Assembly: GCA_002633005.1 (NCBI GenBank)
Contig: NMRA01000028.1
Location: forward strand, 542,183-606,182
From: Phoronis australis
Taxonomy: Eukaryota; Phoronida; Phoronidae
Direction of reading: 5' to 3'
Length of the DNA stretch: 64,000 nt
Shown: piece by piece, positions 34,080 through 46,385 of the stretch
Layout: each line of letters starts with the position of its first letter
How positions within the stretch are numbered: the stretch's first letter is position 1
Notes under the pieces: model-generated
The model's input: the letters and a program-made list of their open reading frames with translations, nothing else
Told to the model about the DNA's origin: nothing
Database searches by the model: none
Translations under genes and position numbers: made by a program

Positions 34080-36428
34080 ACATCTGAAGCAATGCCTTAT
34101 AAAGATAATGCAAGAGTGTCTTCAAGACTAAGAGTACAAAGCAAAGATAAAAAGGGAAATGGAACTAAGAAAAAGAATATATTGGGGATAGAGAGAGACT
34201 CTGCTTCTATCACAGTCACTGAGAAACCATCATGTGAGGCTGCTGTGGGCAAGATGCTTGTAGATAAAGTATTGTCCAGTAGTAGCATGGAGTCCAGTAG
34301 AAGAAGGGTACTAATTAAGCCAAATAGATTCAATGTTACGTTGGGTGAGAGTGAAGACAAGGGAAAGAAAAGGGAAAAGGTCTCTGTTGGTGTCCTTAGA
34401 CATAGGAAATGTAAGGATGGATTAGAACTACCTATGGAGGAATCAAAGCATGGGAACTGTGGTGTTAAACAGCCTACCAATAACAAAGCACGGAAGAATG
34501 CAGGTATTAGTGAGATGAAGGCTGAGAAAAGCATGATGACTGGCCTTGGAAAACGAGGGGGGGAAGACACCGTGAATGGTTCTACAGGTAAACGAGCAAA
34601 ATTAGACAGGACCTCTTTTGGCAAGGATGGACAAAGAAAAGGCAATCATGTTGGCAAGACAGGAAAAGAGAACGTAAAAAGTCACAGGTCCTCAGTTTGT
34701 AAAAACAGCAGAGTTCAGGAACCACGTGATGCCATCAAGGCAGAGACGCTGGCTATGAAGAGAACAACTAGGCAACAACTGAAATCAAGACAAACCATTA
34801 ACAGTTCCACGGCAGTGTACATCAGTGAGCCGAGAAATAAGTCTGCAACTGCAAAACAATTTTTTTCGTGCAATGAAACAAAGTGCACTGCAATATCAGA
34901 AAAGGGACGTGGCACAAGAAATCAGTCTGCCAAATCGGGCCTGCCAGATACTCACAGATCTACTAGGTGGTCTACAGTTTCTGTTGCAAGTGACAAGACC
35001 ACATCTAGAACAAGGCTGGCTGGTAGGCACTACCAAAGCACTTCTGCATTCAGCACTATTAAACCAGTCACGAGTCAGTCACAGATAGCGCCTGTGGTGG
35101 CAAGCAGTGACAACGTCCCTGCCTCTGCCCAGTCTAGCTCCAGGTTAAATGTGAGGTGGTTACCAGCCAGTGATCGTCAGCTGCGCAGTCGTAAGCCAGT
35201 CACCATAAAGCGGTCGGCCTACCCATCTACCACAGATGCCATTCGTAAGAAGTACAGGCGGCAATCCTTAGGTAGTACTTGCACTAAGCCCAACCTGATT
35301 ACCAAATCGGCCAGTGGGATTTCAACAACTGATTCAGTAAATACCTTGCAGACAAATTCATGTGTTGCCAAAATGGATACTTGCCTTGATAAATCTGCCA
35401 GTGTTTGCACAGTGGAGGCTGTTTATGTTGATAAGAGGGCTATGTACAAAAAGGATCCTATTCTTGCCTGCCTCTTATCAGACACTAATGGTGTACCCAA
35501 CGATTCTGATCCTCACAACGGCTTAGGTGGAGAATTAGTGTTGGCAGATTCAAATGCTGATTGTTTTGTGAAGGGTCGAAGGGGGCAGACTGGTGACAGA
35601 AGCTCACAAATTAACACGCCAATTGTCATGGCTTTGGAGGGTCAGTCTGAACATGATTCTGAAGCAACCAACAACAGCAGTAGCAGCAGCAAACACGATG
35701 AGTTATGTATCGGCTGTGAACTACAGCCAGCTACTGTAGAGCAGTGCTGCCACAATTCAGAGGGCAAGGAGCTGCTTACGAGTACAGAACATAATACACC
35801 TCCACCGTGGAGTGTGGTGGAGAGTGGTCTGGATAACTCACTGTCACACACTTTGACTGATGGCGTTGACTGTAATCCTGAAGTTAATGTTCCGAGCTAT
35901 GAACACAAAACTTGCGAGCAACATGTACAAGATGTAATGAACATATCCAGTTCTTTTAAAAACAATAAAAGTGAAGTGGCTGACAATATGCAGGATGATG
36001 TGTTTGAGGACGTGTACAACGATTCGAGTAGGCCTATATCAGCAGAGTCTATGGAGGATGTTACTTTTTCTGCCGACATGGATCACGATCTTCTTGAAAT
36101 GCTTGGTCTGTCTGATGAAAAACCAGTTGACAAGAAACATGTAAATAAGGATGAAATGTCCATTAAGTCACATGGCCTTAAGAGATGCCAGGCCAAGTCG
36201 AGGCTTGTGAGAAAGCGACCGAGTGTAATGGAGAAGCCATTCTTTGAGACGGTACAGAGTGTTTTGAATTCACGCAGGAATACCATGCCTACATTTCAAG
36301 TATCGCAGAGCGAGTTGACTGAACTGAGCAAGGGTCTTGCTGCTACCGCGCAAACTCGTCGTGATTCTCATTTTGACAGGAGTTTCAGCCTACCTGTGAT
36401 TGAAGAAAACCATGGAGAAGAAACTGGG
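34080..36428 (+). CDS. Large coding exon of an unrecognised basic Ser/Thr-rich protein
   Basis: The exon begins after a strong acceptor at 34079. The first in-frame ATG, at 34092 (MPYKDNARVSSRLR), gives 779 codons to a GGG|GTAAGT donor at 36428/36429, phase 0. If not spliced, the frame would stop at 36501-36503 after a non-conserved-looking tail. The protein is rich in Lys, Arg, Ser and Thr, with no globular domain that I recognise. Visible motifs are a KEN triplet (GKENVKS, residues 192-194), nuclear-localisation-like patches (GKRAKLD about 166-172, RKKYRRQ about 385-391, VRKRPSV about 706-712), an Asn/Ser run near 525-535 and an acidic stretch near 630-672 (DVFEDVYND, DMDHDLLEMLGL). A nuclear, possibly cell-cycle-regulated protein is an inference only. 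Downstream exons were not found in the remaining window. Confidence 0.75.
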
Positions 36429-37137
36429 GTAAGTTATACATCTCAACACACGTGCCACTTTGATGAATACTTTCAGTGTATCTGGAGATCTGACGGGGCA
36501 TAGGAAACATCTCCTCTGATTTGGTGTGGCCACTCCAACTTCAGAGGAGATGACAGCAGTTTGTTTGTAGAATTATTTCTGCAATACTGTGTTGCTATAA
36601 TTATTCTTGAATGTTGCCGGGTTGTAGCATGGTTACTGCAGTGCAGTCTGACTAAGTCTTGATAAATGAACTAATCAAGAAACGTCGAAATTTGTGCGGT
36701 ATGTAAGTATTTAAAAAGTCGATGAGGAATGTTTGCATGGCTTTATTAAGTGCAAAACATGAATACTGGAATTTTTATCTGAGAAAGAGTCAGTTGCATG
36801 ATGTTTTGTGTGCTATCAGTAAAATGGTAGCAACAGATTGTTACGGGTCAGTCACTGATGTCGTATGTTACACAAATTTAAAATAATTATGAAATGCACC
36901 ATTGTGCACAATTAAATTGATGGCGGTAGGAGATGACTGTTTAGGCAATCACCTCTCTGAGCTGTTGATTTGTGAAGCGCATGAACTTTAACCGCTCACG
37001 TGAAATACAGTAATCTGGTGGGTGGGTGCTTTTAGGCACCTATTGTGTTTAGATAAATGTCCATCATTTAAGATATCAACAATGAGAAGCTGGTCTCAGT
37101 CCATTTTATTAAGATTGACATTCTCCTGTTCTGTTAT
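36429..37137 (+). other. Start of the following intron
   Basis: Begins with the donor GTAAGTTA. No further exon is recognised before the transposon train that starts at 37142. Confidence 0.45.
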
Positions 37138-37141
37138 TTAA

Positions 37142-38459
37142 AGGTGAAGGCAACCTTTTTTCATGTCACTTTTAGCAAAAATAAGGTTTGTTGATTATCC
37201 CAGACACATTTTTCACTTAATTACAGCTTTTCGTAATTTGATTAATTTCTCGTCCCGTACTCCGGAAGTGACATTTTGGGAGGCAAGAGTTTCGTGCCAA
37301 TTTCTTTTCATATAGTCTGACTGTGAGAGCAGTCGAGTCAGTCATTGTTCTACCTCGGTTGTTATAAGTTCTGTTGTCGTTTGCTTTTGCTTACGAGTCA
37401 GTCAACATGCCACGCTGTTGCTGCGTACTGGGGTGTACTCATTATCGTCTCACGTACAGAGGAAGAACTGTCCCACTTGCCCGAGTGTTCACGACACACT
37501 CCCACTTAAGGGTTATCTGAGCACCCAAACTGCTTACATTCTGCCGTGTGGCTCCCTCGCCACACCTGGTACCTTCCAAATAGCTCCAATACAAGTCCAC
37601 AATGAATTTATCAAACTTAGGCTCACCGATCTGTTCATTGGATGACGAACTGTCCTCTTCACTGGGTGTCAAACTGGGCCTGTATTCACTCCCACTACTC
37701 AACATCGCTGCAGGGCTGCTTACAGGCTCTGGGCTAGAGACAACAGCGCAGGGCAAATCACTGCTAGTTCCCGGAATTGCACGCAATGGGGTATGTTCGA
37801 AGGCACGGGTGACAGTAGATGAAGTGCCTCCAGTCACTATATAGTGACCACAGCTCGCGAGGCTTCTCGCTTCAAAAACGCACTTCTCGGGGTTGGCGAC
37901 GGGGCACTGCCGGGAATCAACAGCGACGGTGTGGTACCCTTCTTCAGGCGTTGTTTCGCAGAGACCTTCATCAATTCAGCGTACATATCTGTCATAATCT
38001 GACGGCAGAAAATGTTTGCCACACACTCGGTAACCCTCCACTGCTTTGTACGTTGCGTGAACGGGTAGCGCTGCATTCTTCCCATGAACGAGCTAGCCAA
38101 GTACGGCGAAGTGTGTCATCCTTCGTAAAGCGACGCAAGGTACCCAAAGAGACGATAATGAGTACATTCCGGCACACAGCAACAGCGTGGCATGTTGACT
38201 GACTTGTAAACAAAAGCAAACGACGATCGAAGTTATCTCAACCGAGGTAGAACAATGATTGACTCGACAGCTCTCACAGTCAGACTATAATGAAAAGAAA
38301 TTGGGGCGAAATTCTTGCCTCCCAAAACGTCACTTCCGGAGTAGACGACGAGTAATTAATTAAATTACGAAAAGCAGTAAATAAGTGAAAAATATGTCTG
38401 GGATAATCAACGAACCTTATTTTTGCTAAAACTGACATGAAAAAAGGTTGCCTTCGCCT
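37142..38459 (-). mobile_element. Kolobok-type THAP transposon, decayed, TTAA target
   Basis: A 1318-base element flanked by TTAA on both sides (37138-37141 and 38460-38463). Terminal inverted repeats of about 310 bases span 37142-37450 and 38150-38459 and begin AGGYGAAGGCAACC. TTAA duplications with a THAP-type protein are the hallmark of the Kolobok superfamily; piggyBac shares TTAA but not THAP. The minus strand encodes remnants of the THAP protein. It is much shorter than an autonomous element and its frames are broken, so it is non-autonomous. Both inverted repeats extend into the coding start of the THAP protein. Confidence 0.85.
37440..38193 (-). pseudogene. THAP-domain transposase remnant
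   Basis: The minus-strand start at 38193 gives MPRCCCVPECTHYRL, the first zinc ligands of a THAP (C2CH) domain. After a frame change comes RFTKDDTLRRTWLARSW, the usual middle of a THAP domain. After another change comes CGKHFLPSDYD (near 38014-38033), the C-x2-H end. Beyond a Ser/Pro-rich linker, the frame at 37442-37837 carries EPKFDKFIVD followed by EGTRCGEGATRQN, resembling the start of Kolobok transposase cores (EPKFIVF...). The frame ends in the left inverted repeat, so the catalytic core is absent. At least two frameshifts are needed, so this is not a working gene. Confidence 0.7.
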
Positions 38460-38463
38460 TTAA

Positions 38464-38772
38464 ATGAAAAAATGCCCACCTCAAAATACATGATTAATCT
38501 ACTAATTGATGCATGTGTGTGGTCTACTAATTGATGCATGTGTGTGTTGGTATGTTAAAGTACATGAATCTTTATAAGGGTGATGTTATTAGCCGAGTTT
38601 GCTGTACCGATCATTGTCATGATGCGAAAAGCTGAGTGTAAATACTTATTCGGATCAGCAACCAAGGCTACTAAGTCATATGCATATTAAAACGTATGTA
38701 ATTTAACATATTTATGCTACATGTTAAAGATTGCAACTCATATTTTTCTTAGATAACCGTGTCTCGTGACTG
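38464..38772. other. Spacer with a 26-bp tandem duplication
   Basis: GTCTACTAATTGATGCATGT occurs twice in tandem at about 38496-38546. Nothing else is recognised. Confidence 0.5.
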
Positions 38773-40035
38773 CAGGGATATACCCAGGTTTCAAAAACCC
38801 GCTCGCCAGCTTGGCAAGTACGCCAGAAAATCTACTTGCCTAGCCCAAAGTTCAGTTGCCCGGCGTTTTGTGTAGGTCTACAAACTTGCTGCCAAGGTCA
38901 ATAAAAATGATCTATTTGTGGCGCTGCGTTGATGTCACCATCTATTAGGGCTAGTATTGTTTTTAAAATTCCTACCAAAGTAACTTTCGACGTCGATGAA
39001 TTCCCAGCAACGCAAGACGACTAGCATTGCTATGCCCCAATGTGGGTAAAAGACTGACCAGATAAAATCTGACACAAAATTTATTTCATTAAAAAATAAA
39101 CTCTTCCTTGAGTACACTAAAGTATTTACCGTTGTTGGAATAGTTGGCGTTCTACCATTATTCGCTGCTAAAAATTGCGGCACTATCTTTGCGTCAGCTT
39201 TCGGCGCATTGAAATATTGCATCGCCCATTGGACAGTTTCTTTGCTCGCAGATTCTTCAATCAACTGTCGTTCTTTTACGAGATTGAGATTGCGTTCACG
39301 TCACAACAAATCATCGCAGTTGGTTTGACTTCTGAGTTTTTAATATTTTGATACCAGCAAACCCAATATTTCATTACAAACTTTGCTGTCATCTAAGTTC
39401 TCCCGAGAGATGTCGTACAACTTTTGGAAATGGCGCATGCGTACTGTTTTCAAAACAACGACATACTTTTTTGTTACAAAAAGCGGAGAACGACCCAAGA
39501 AAATGATGTTTATTAAGATAGTTCTTCATTTAAATGGCGGTAACGGGCAAGGTGAGAAGCGGTTGTTTTCAATGTTATTTATAAAATAATCTTGGCTACA
39601 CTGTACAATAAGTAAGTTCCAAGAAATATGGTATTTCACTTGCTGTGAGCACATGGGCCACTCTAACTCCTTCCCCCCTTTCCTTCGTTTTGGACTAGTC
39701 CACCTTTTTGCAGGACCCACCACATGTCGCACTTACAATGGCCTTTTGTTTAGACGAATCCCATAACAGTTAACTTCTGCAGACTTCGTAGGAGCACACT
39801 ACGCCTATGTTTGTTACTGCCGAAGCATCGAGACGCGTACCAATCTTAACCTTAAATTCATGATAAAACAGTACAGGGAGGAGAAAATTTATTCATTTTC
39901 ATCTGGGAAACGATGGAGTGCTTTTGCGCTCTGAAAATTCGCTCGCCACCTGGGCGACCGGCAAGTGAACTTCTGCTCGCCCAGCACCATTTTTACTCGC
40001 ATTGGCCACTGGGCGAGTGGCTAAGTATATCCCTG
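38773..40035. mobile_element. hAT-like TIR element, old
   Basis: Left end CAGGGATATACCCAGGTTT and right end GCCACTGGGCGAGTGGC followed by TAAGTATATCCCTG give inverted termini CAGGGATATAC, with further weak complementarity around GCTCGCC. CAGGG termini are common in hAT elements. No 8-base duplication is left and the interior frames (39383-39589 plus, 38935-39264 and 39526-39732 minus) are not transposase. Confidence 0.5.
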
Positions 40036-41473
40036 GACCCTACAATACATTTTTGGGTTATTACACGCGACACCTTATTGCATGGGCATATCGAGGTGTA
40101 TGTGTTGAAAAGGTCAACTTAGAGACAAAAAATCAAAATTGTGGCTATACTAACATTTCTGGTCTCATCTGAACTCAGGAATGTACATAGTCTTAACAAC
40201 AATTTTGTTGTACCTCCTGAGTTAGTAAGCATTATATTTTTTGACGTTTGCCTCCATAATAGAGTTCCTGGACCTGAATGAAATTTCAGGAAATCTTACA
40301 AACAGGTTTTTATTGTGGAGGCAATGATTATTTCTCATTATTGCATGGCTTCAATATATTTCTACACCATCTAATGGACATTACTACTTGTTTTGAGTCT
40401 CTTTTTGGCATTCGCCTCTCTCCGCCAAACCATCTAAGGAATCATGAAAATTGACAGATGTGTTCCTATTGAGAATGGCAGGATTGATATTAAGATTTGG
40501 ACAGCTCAGGACTACTGTGACATCCTCAAGTGGTTGTTTTTGCATCCACTGCTGTATCTCTAAGCCCTCACAGGATTTTTTGTTAAATTTGGCGAGTGTA
40601 TTTCTACAACCGCGACAATCAAAAAGTTGGCACAGGGAAAGAGTAAAACCTTGGGAATTCCAGAAGTGCCCATGTCCAAACTAGTGGTTACAGTGGTAGA
40701 ATGTTTTGAAACATATTGGCTGCTGCCAAGTAGCCACTCGGATCAAAATTGCACAGCATTAACTGCACCAACATTTGCTCCGGCATGTCATTTTGAAAAT
40801 TACTTAAAAACGAGGAAAGGCAAGATATTCTTGTTTTCAACTGTTCATTTAAAGTACGTTTCTGTCACAAGAAAATCCTGGCTAACCATTTCTTTGCCTT
40901 ATGATGGCCCTAATTATTGCAAGACGGGGAAGTTGTTTTGCATTGCACAGAGGTTTCGTACAATAAATTAAAAATATTTGTACAAGTAATGTGTTTTATA
41001 GAGCATGGAATTGCCATACCTGACAACAAATCCAGCTGACTTTTAAATTTGCTGAAATAAAAAAAAAACAATTAATTGACAAGCCCATATATGCTCGGTT
41101 GTATGTCTCAGTATTCAGTATATCATCGCACTTTATTGGAGAATGCAACCAAAAGCACTATTTTAAGCTGTAAATCAGAGCCAACCTGCTTGTACATTGT
41201 TCTCTGTCCACATGATAATTGCGAGACAGAATCTCCACACATTGTCACAGCAGGGCTTCATCCAGGATTTCGAAAATAGGGTGTCCAAAATGGGGTTCCC
41301 AATATTCCAGGGCGTCCATGATTCCAGCGACGCTTTACCCCCATGGGCCCCACCTTCCACTACATTTCATCTGTAATGCCCCACACAAGCAGTGGTGTTT
41401 TTAAAAAAGATGAAAAACAGAAACTACAGCTCTGAAACACCAGTTTGAAGTTAACCAAGTTTGTGCCACTATA
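40036..41473. other. Intergenic with old interspersed repeats
   Basis: Holds one diverged unit of the 23.6-24.3 kb repeat family at about 40400-40640. A phrase near 40105-40175 (ACTAACATTTCTGGTCTCAT) recurs near 57880. No gene is supported; the 114-residue frame at 40627-40971 overlaps the repeat and has no domain. Confidence 0.45.
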
Positions 41474-42906
41474 GACTTGATTCATGCGGCGGACATTAAA
41501 ATCCAAAGCGAGGCTCACTGCGATAAACAAAGCGGAAGTTGACATTGCGTGAGTTAAATGGCTGGTCTTTCGAGTCCAACTTGGATATTAAATCTTAAAA
41601 ATGTGTCGATAATTAACCACAGAGACGCAGAAAAATACATAAAGGACAAGTTAATGCACCAAAGAGTTGTCTGACGAAAGGGTAATAATTTTTTTTTCGG
41701 GACCAAATTGCGGGCGATCGTAGTGTTACCGGTTAGGTATCATGCTGAATGCAGGGTTACGTTTCTTCTTGTAAATTGTTGATAAAAATGCTTTCTATGT
41801 GAACCAGGTCATCTGCTCATGTTGTTGACTAAGTTGATATGTTCGACAGTGGTCGCTCATCGCATTTTGCTGTCTTGTGCAATTATTCACATCTGGTTCA
41901 ATTTGTTAAACATCAAGCATAGCCCTAGGTGAGGTAGGGACTATTGGGACTAACAGTTGATTTGTTATTGATCTGAAAGAATAATTGATGTTATTAAAAA
42001 TATTTTATTAATTTTAATAAAAAACCACTGGCAGGCTCATAATTGAAAATAAAAATTATTTGATCACCAATTTTGCTTTCTTGATTTTGATAATTCTTAG
42101 TCTATTTCATGTGTTAGGTTTCAAATATCGTTCTGGACAAAGTTGAATTTTAAAATTAAAACACCCAATTCGTTTGTCCAAAGCATAACCTTGTTTTAGA
42201 GCTCAATTTCAGTTAACTGGACAGAGCAAGCATAGTTATTATGTTTCTTCAGGAGCCTCGTTCATCCGAGGGGAAAGGTGCCTGTGCCTCAGTTCCGAGT
42301 GAGGGGAAAATCTACCTCCTGATCACCATCAGTAGCTCCCCGCCCTGTTGCAAGCTCTCATAGGCTCTGTCTCAGTTTAAAGTAGCATTTTGTGCTCTTT
42401 CAAATTGCCACCTGTTTGGATACAGGTAATTTGAACTTTGGAGAGAGCTGAATTTTCAATCTCTAGGGGAATTTTTAGGCCCTCGTGGGGGGAATTTCGC
42501 GTGATATTTTTGAGAGGGGAATAGGGCCGATAGTCTGTCCCAAAATCGAGGGATTGAGGGCCCTGTCCTGTTTGGAATAAAAAACGCATTTTGCTTTCAC
42601 CCGTAGTCATGAAAACACAGCCTGGCTGGCCGAAGATTTTCCAGTTGTTGCTTTGCTTAGCAACAGAGATGCTACAAAATATGATCTAACTTTCGAAAAC
42701 ATAAATTTTACACGGACATATTTTCCTTCGTCCAACGCTTCCGAATCTCAACGTCCTTATGGATTGTAAAGCAGACAGTTGAGTGTCCGTAGTTTTTCTA
42801 GCTGTTCGAGCAATGTGGAATACAACTATGCCAATAAGCTAACGGAGCTATCATAGCGAGCCTTGTTTTGGAACGCGCCTCCTGTCAGCGTGAATTACTG
42901 TAGGTC
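41474..42906. mobile_element. TIR element, copy A (unfilled)
   Basis: About 1433 bases matching 58177-60153 along its length, starting near GGACATTAAAATCCAAAGCG and ending TTGGAACGCGCCTCCTGTC then a GTGAATTA...GGTC tail. The ends are weakly inverted (GACTTGATTCATGC against GACCTACAGTAATTCACGC) and flanked by TA. No transposase is visible. The copy lacks the two insertions seen in copy B and so records the empty sites. Confidence 0.6.
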
Positions 42907-43191
42907 TATATAAAGTTCTGAATAGCTATTTATGATAAGACCACTGAAAGAAGAGATTGCACTAGAAAACACTTGGGCAACTGTACATGTGCAAATGATT
43001 GATATGTCTTCACAGTAGTTTGAACATTGCAACATTTTATATACATTGTATGTTTCTTTCTGACTTGAAAGGGCCAACATTTCTCTCTTAAACTATCACT
43101 AATCTTTGATTATCAACTAGTCCTAATAATGTTACAATGTGGGTGTCCTAACTGGAGAAAATGATACATTGGGTGTCCTTGCCAGAGCGTC
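42907..43191. other. Short spacer
   Basis: AT-rich sequence between two transposon-like elements. Nothing is recognised. Confidence 0.4.
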
Positions 43192-44583
43192 CAGGGCCCG
43201 GTCTCCAATCTCCGTACTCAGACTCGAATCATGCTCAAACTCACACTTCATACTCAACTCGAGTACAGACTCAGCTTTGGTGTATTCAATGTCATACTCG
43301 AAAAATCTGTACTCGAAATTTCGAGCACGTACTCAGTTTTCGAGTGTACTCGAACTGAAGTGTATCTCATCTATATTTCGAGTACGATTTTGAGTAAAAA
43401 TTCGGAGTCTATGCTCAAATTTCAAGTTTGGTATGGCAGTGTGCTTGAAATCGTACTCGAAAATAAATACGAGCCAGAGAACAAAATATCGAAAGGGAAC
43501 CAAGAAACATAGAAAATCTAAAAAAATAAGTCCTCTTACCGTATCTCAGCACTTGAATTTCAGTTCAGATATAATAGTTTTCATCTTAAATCTTCTTATT
43601 CTTCACCTTATTAACCCGCCGTATCACTGTATGTTATATGGCCGCCATTCTACCTCTACAATTCCTGGCAATAGGCGCATTGTAATCCCTTGTCGGCGAG
43701 TCATAACAAGCGTCGAAAGCAGTTGTGGGAAAAGACGTGTGAGAAGTTTGTGCTGCCCTTATTTCGGAATGTGTGCCTACGGTTTGTAGGGTTTCCAAAA
43801 GACGAGGAGGGGAGGGAAGTTAAAAAAAAGTTCGCTTCCCTGTCAGGTACATTTCTCATCATAACTTAGTCATCTATAATTCCTCAATCCCCAAATGCTG
43901 GAATTCCAGATTTTGTTTGCCGATTTCTAAGTAGACGTCTCGTCCCGTTCACTGCCACTGGTGAACTCTCAATGCCTGCACAAGTATTGTTTTTTAACGC
44001 ACGTGCCAAATGTCAACTCACTTGATACATCCCGGTAAAATACAAAGATACAGTATCAAACTTTGACATCAGTGTAGGCCTACACAGCAATGGGTTTTAT
44101 GTCAAGACTAAATTAGCAACAGAGATGTGATGTGATAAGCTGTTACATATTTCTTAAGACATTTTCGGGACTGGGTGAGTAACTCAAGAAGTAAAGCTTA
44201 ATAATTGCCAAATTTATCAAAGAAATGACATAAGAATATTTATTGAAACTAAAAAATGAATAACAGTTACAGAACACTCAGAATTCCACGTTATAGACAT
44301 ACTCTTTAGCGACAGCAGACGATAATGTAGGCCTAGTTCTTAGGGTGGTCTATTCCAATAGGGAGCGATGAATCAGCGCGGCTTTGCGTGATTTTGCATT
44401 TCACATTATAAAGAGTTCCATAGCAACTCGAGTATGAGTGTCAGATTTGAGTACGTTTGGAGTCTACTCGAAATACGATATTAGATACGCTTTTTTGAGT
44501 ACGACTCCAGTGAGCACGATTTTGAGTATGAAATCTCGAGTATGAGTATGAGTCTGAGTACGGAGATTGGAGACCGGGCCCAG
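43192..44583. mobile_element. TIR element with sub-terminal TACTCGA repeats
   Basis: About 1392 bases. A 32-base perfect inverted repeat starts GGGCCCGGTCTCCAATCTCC at the left and is mirrored at the right (GGAGATTGGAGACCGGGCCC); outer bases are CA/CT. Next to both ends are many copies of ACTCGA/TCGAGT-type heptamers (43250-43480 and 44420-44560). No coding capacity is recognised and no target duplication is clear. Possibly hAT-like. Confidence 0.65.
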
Positions 44584-45077
44584 ATTAGTGCTCGGGCGTC
44601 CATTTGGACCCCAGGACATACGCTGCATAAAGGCCTGTGTCACAGTCATGTATCCAGCATATCTACCACCCCTGGTTATCTAAAAGTGGCATTCAGATCA
44701 TCTTTAGCAACCTTTTTGTGACATTTCCATGACATGCAAGCAACATTTTAGAATATGACATAAGATGCCTGCAGTCATAACAAAGTTGATCCTTTTGGTT
44801 TTTTATTTTGTATTTTGTTCATCAATTTTATATTTAATTTTCAATATCAATATTGTTGATTTACTGTATAGAAGTTAACAGATTTTGAAAACATGTTTTT
44901 ATGGTGTTTCTTAGAAACTTTTATTACAAAAATAACTTAACTTGATAAGCACTGTTTGAAAATGTTAAGTAGACGGATTTTCTCTCTAGCAATGTTATAA
45001 GAAATCTTGACTTCAGTGTAAAATCGACATAACTTCATAGATACACATAAATGCCTGAGTGATTTTTCACAGCAAAC
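44584..45077. other. Spacer
   Basis: AT-rich, nothing recognised. Confidence 0.4.
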
Positions 45078-46384
45078 TTTACAACACTGTACTGGCTTGG
45101 TCAGTGTGCAGTCATTTGTTGTTAACACATGGTCACTCAAGTGCCTTCACTTCTTTCTAGTCCAGTTGAAAGGCAATTTAACATTACCTATTGAATATAT
45201 GATCCCTCACTCTCCTGCCTGGTCAGTCTTCTGTGTGAATGTAACCTCTTTTTGTGAGCAGGTTTTCTCAGATAGACATCAGCCTTACCAGGTAATTTCT
45301 GACCTCCTGAAGAGAGGTATTATATACTTGAGTTGGTCATCTTTTGTTGAACCTCACAAATAGATGGGCAGATATGCCCTCTCTTAAAATATGATGCTAT
45401 CACCAGCCAGGGTGGGTGGCCGAAGGGTGAGTGCCTTCTCTCATATTGTCTTCATTGTCTCATTAATCTCATTGGATATTGTAACTTTATGCATTTTCGT
45501 TACTGGGATGTAGTGATGTTCTTTACAAAAGGCTCATTTCATCAATGTATAGAACTTTATTTTCTGTGCAAGGTTAGCACTGCATGATATACACAGGAGC
45601 AGGGTTTTGACAACTACTTAAATTTGTAATTGACTAAATGACATTTATTCCATTGCTTTGCCTTTAATGACTAGTAGTGTCTGGTTCAGCCATAAATATA
45701 CATTGTTTTCTGTTTTCTTGGTTACTAGAATATTTCCCCGGAACTCCTTTCAACTCTTTGTATCATGTTGCTTGATATAGGGAGAGAGAGACCAGCAATA
45801 AACATTAAATTCTTGGCATAGGTTGCATAACACTGATAGGTTATTATACATAATGTTAGTCATTTGCAAAATTACGTCAGGAGACAGTTATTGGATCAGA
45901 TCAACTGCAGCATATTTACTGTTTGCATCTAAGACTGGGTGGAGATCCTTATGTCTAGGATGATCACCATCCAGCACTCACATCATGGTGAGACAGCTTT
46001 ATTGGTTTGAAGTACACCAATTAGCGCATTGAAAGCACTCCAGAGGTGAGTCAACTGTATGTTGAGATTTTCAATGGAGAAACCTGTTGTTATTAAGTTT
46101 AATCTTTCAAAATTCAAGATTCTCAGTATCTACTTGTTACCGTTTTGTATTCTGGGAAAAGGTTTGATTTTGTTGTCATTTTGGCTTGGGAACACTTAGC
46201 CTCGTATGTTTTATGTGACTGATATTTTACTGCACCCGTTTGACCAGTTTAATTTCAGATGTAGGGTCATCTAATCCAATAATGCCTCTCTAGTGGGCTA
46301 ATGTTACTTACAGATGCCAATATTGGAACTTTATTGGGTAGAGTTCAAATGGGTATAAACTTCTGTGAAATGACTCTTAAATTT
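45078..46384. repeat. Duplicated block, copy 1
   Basis: Matches 46472-47784 at an offset of 1394-1400 bases with only scattered substitutions and a few small indels. It ends at a single N (46385) placed by the assembler. No gene is recognised inside; the open frame around 45097-45363 is not supported, because the second copy carries an indel in it. Confidence 0.85.
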
Positions 46385-46385
46385 N

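Noticed and set aside
34097-34645. 182-residue minus-strand frame, Leu/Ser/Phe-rich
   Set aside because: Reverse shadow of the Lys/Glu-rich coding exon on the plus strand.
45097-45363. 88-residue frame that might be an exon (acceptor-like TTTCTAG, donor-like CAG|GTAATT)
   Set aside because: The second copy of the block has lost bases at the would-be donor and nothing is recognisable in the peptide.
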